Positions 6,125 through 6,569 of a stretch of DNA of 6,569 nucleotides are shown here, in pieces. The notes below the pieces were generated by a model. That model saw nothing but the letters and a program-made list of their open reading frames with translations, ran no database searches and was not told where the DNA came from. The stretch spans positions 1 to 6,569 of the forward strand of contig JALXCG010000304.1 of assembly GCA_026991065.1 (NCBI GenBank), written 5' to 3'. The DNA comes from Gemmatimonadota bacterium (GTDB lineage Bacteria; GCA-2686955). Numbering within the stretch: position 1 is the stretch's first letter; each line of letters begins with the position of its first letter. The translations under genes were made by a program, and so were the position numbers.

Positions 6125-6142
6125 TTTTTTTCCGCTTTTTTT
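6125..6142 (-). promoter_or_regulatory. Two phased A-tracts upstream of the operon promoter
   Basis: On the - strand there are two runs of seven A (6142-6136 and 6131-6125), centred 11 bases apart, in otherwise GC-rich DNA. A-tracts repeated about every helical turn bend DNA, and such bends or UP-like elements upstream of a promoter can raise transcription or bind nucleoid proteins. The role here is inferred from position only. Confidence 0.4.
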
Positions 6143-6253
6143 GTCTGCACCTCGCGCGCCCGTCCGCCCCGCCGGCGCCCCTCGCCCCGGTGCAGGAAGG
6201 CCCGGGTAGCGCCCGGATCGCCCCGAAAAAGCCGACCGCCGGCGGACCTGCGT

Positions 6254-6569
6254 TCAGCTTCTCCCCGGCCTCCCAGTCCGCCGCAAGCGCGCCACCCAGC
6301 GCCGTCCCAGGCGCAGCATCAGCAGCCCCAGTGCCGCCCCAACCAGCACTCCGGCCACCACATCGGCTGGATAATGCATCCCCACATAAACCCGCGAATA
6401 GGCCACCACGATCGCCACCGTCCAGAAAGCCGCCCGGCCGCGCGGAACCAGGCCGCTCCACAGGGCCGCCTGGGCGCCCACATTGACCGCGTGGGTCGAT
6501 GGAAAGGAGCGGGTCCCGCTCATCCCCAGCAGAAAGCGACCGTGGGGGAAAATCTGCTGCACTCCGTCG
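6254..6569 (-). CDS. PAP2-superfamily membrane phosphatase, 5' end outside window
   Basis: The frame is open through the right edge; only the C-terminal 104 or so residues are present. Two of the three phosphatase motifs are seen: SFPSTHA with its catalytic His (codon at 6491-6493), and [12 protein letters not shown] with Arg, the nucleophilic His and Asp (Asp codon at 6362-6364). The KxxxxxxRP motif would lie off the window. Hydrophobic stretches around the motifs (about 6434-6490, 6380-6430 and 6310-6365) fit the family's membrane helices, and the tail is basic ([15 protein letters not shown]), suggesting a cytoplasmic end. PAP2 enzymes remove phosphate from lipid phosphates such as undecaprenyl diphosphate, phosphatidic acid or phosphatidylglycerol phosphate at the membrane; the substrate cannot be told here. 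It precedes the nuclease operon on the same strand, but about 285 bases away with a promoter candidate between, so probably a separate unit. Confidence 0.87.
   Translation of the reverse strand, partial: DGVQQIFPHGRFLLGMSGTRSFPSTHAVNVGAQAALWSGLVPRGRAAFWTVAIVVAYSRVYVGMHYPADVVAGVLVGAALGLLMLRLGRRWVARLRRTGRPGRS

Larger units (their letters stand above)
5984..6253. other. Intergenic region between the PAP2 gene and the nuclease operon
   Basis: About 270 bases with no credible gene. It holds the candidate promoter (6059-6088), the A-tract pair (6125-6142) and a 14-base near-palindrome, cagtggcgccgctg (6007-6020), which would fall in the operon's leader and could form a small hairpin. A 5-base stem (6202-6206 with 6212-6216) lies downstream of the PAP2 stop but has no T-run after it on either strand, so I do not call a terminator. 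Confidence 0.5.

Noticed and set aside
6120-6142. T-runs as a + strand intrinsic terminator
   Set aside because: There is no + strand gene upstream to terminate and only a 3-4 base stem before the T-runs; read as A-tracts on the - strand instead.
6202-6216. Hairpin CCGGG/CCCGG downstream of the PAP2 stop
   Set aside because: Short stem and no T-run on either strand.

Overview
The window is GC-rich bacterial DNA, visibly about two-thirds G+C, with tightly packed genes and strong G/C bias at third codon positions. No ribosomal or other taxonomic marker gene is present. The gene mix (exported ClpP-like protease, DUF4136/PDZ protein, HDOD protein, GAF-PAS kinase, bifunctional nuclease with a UVR tail, PAP2 phosphatase) would suit a high-GC, probably Gram-negative and poorly cultured lineage such as an Acidobacteriota- or FCB-like group. 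That placement is a guess. I see no insertion sequence, integrase, CRISPR array, tRNA or rRNA.

There are three blocks. (1) On the + strand, 1-1733 holds the 3' part of a DUF4136-like/PDZ protein. It is followed by a ClpP-fold serine protease with a full catalytic triad, an apparent signal peptide and no room for the ClpX/ClpA-docking N-terminus. A candidate promoter lies between the two. (2) On the - strand, 5968 down to 1711 holds four genes that read as one operon: a bifunctional nuclease (BFN/DUF151 + UVR), a protein with an N-terminal H-box-like hairpin and a C-terminal response-regulator receiver, an HDOD signalling protein, and a coiled-coil/GAF/PAS/histidine-kinase-like ATPase. Two junctions are start/stop overlaps (TGATG at 5283-5287, GTGA at 3489-3492). 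The third is a 78-base gap with an inverted repeat and two direct repeats. A candidate promoter, phased A-tracts and a strong ribosome binding site lie upstream of the first gene. (3) At the right edge, also on the - strand, is the 3' part of a PAP2-superfamily phosphatase.

The most interesting feature is in block 2. The kinase has a recognisable dimerisation helix and a complete-looking ATPase domain, but arginine sits where the phospho-accepting histidine should be. The receiver protein two genes upstream carries, ahead of its receiver domain, a short helical hairpin with an H-x3-N-x-L motif. I propose that the two form a split two-component system: the ATPase is in one polypeptide, and the phosphohistidine plus receiver are in the other, with the HDOD protein as a partner or output. 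This is inference from sequence alone.

The exported ClpP homologue is a second unusual item. Blocks 1 and 2 converge and their coding ends overlap by 23 bases, leaving no intergenic space or visible terminator.
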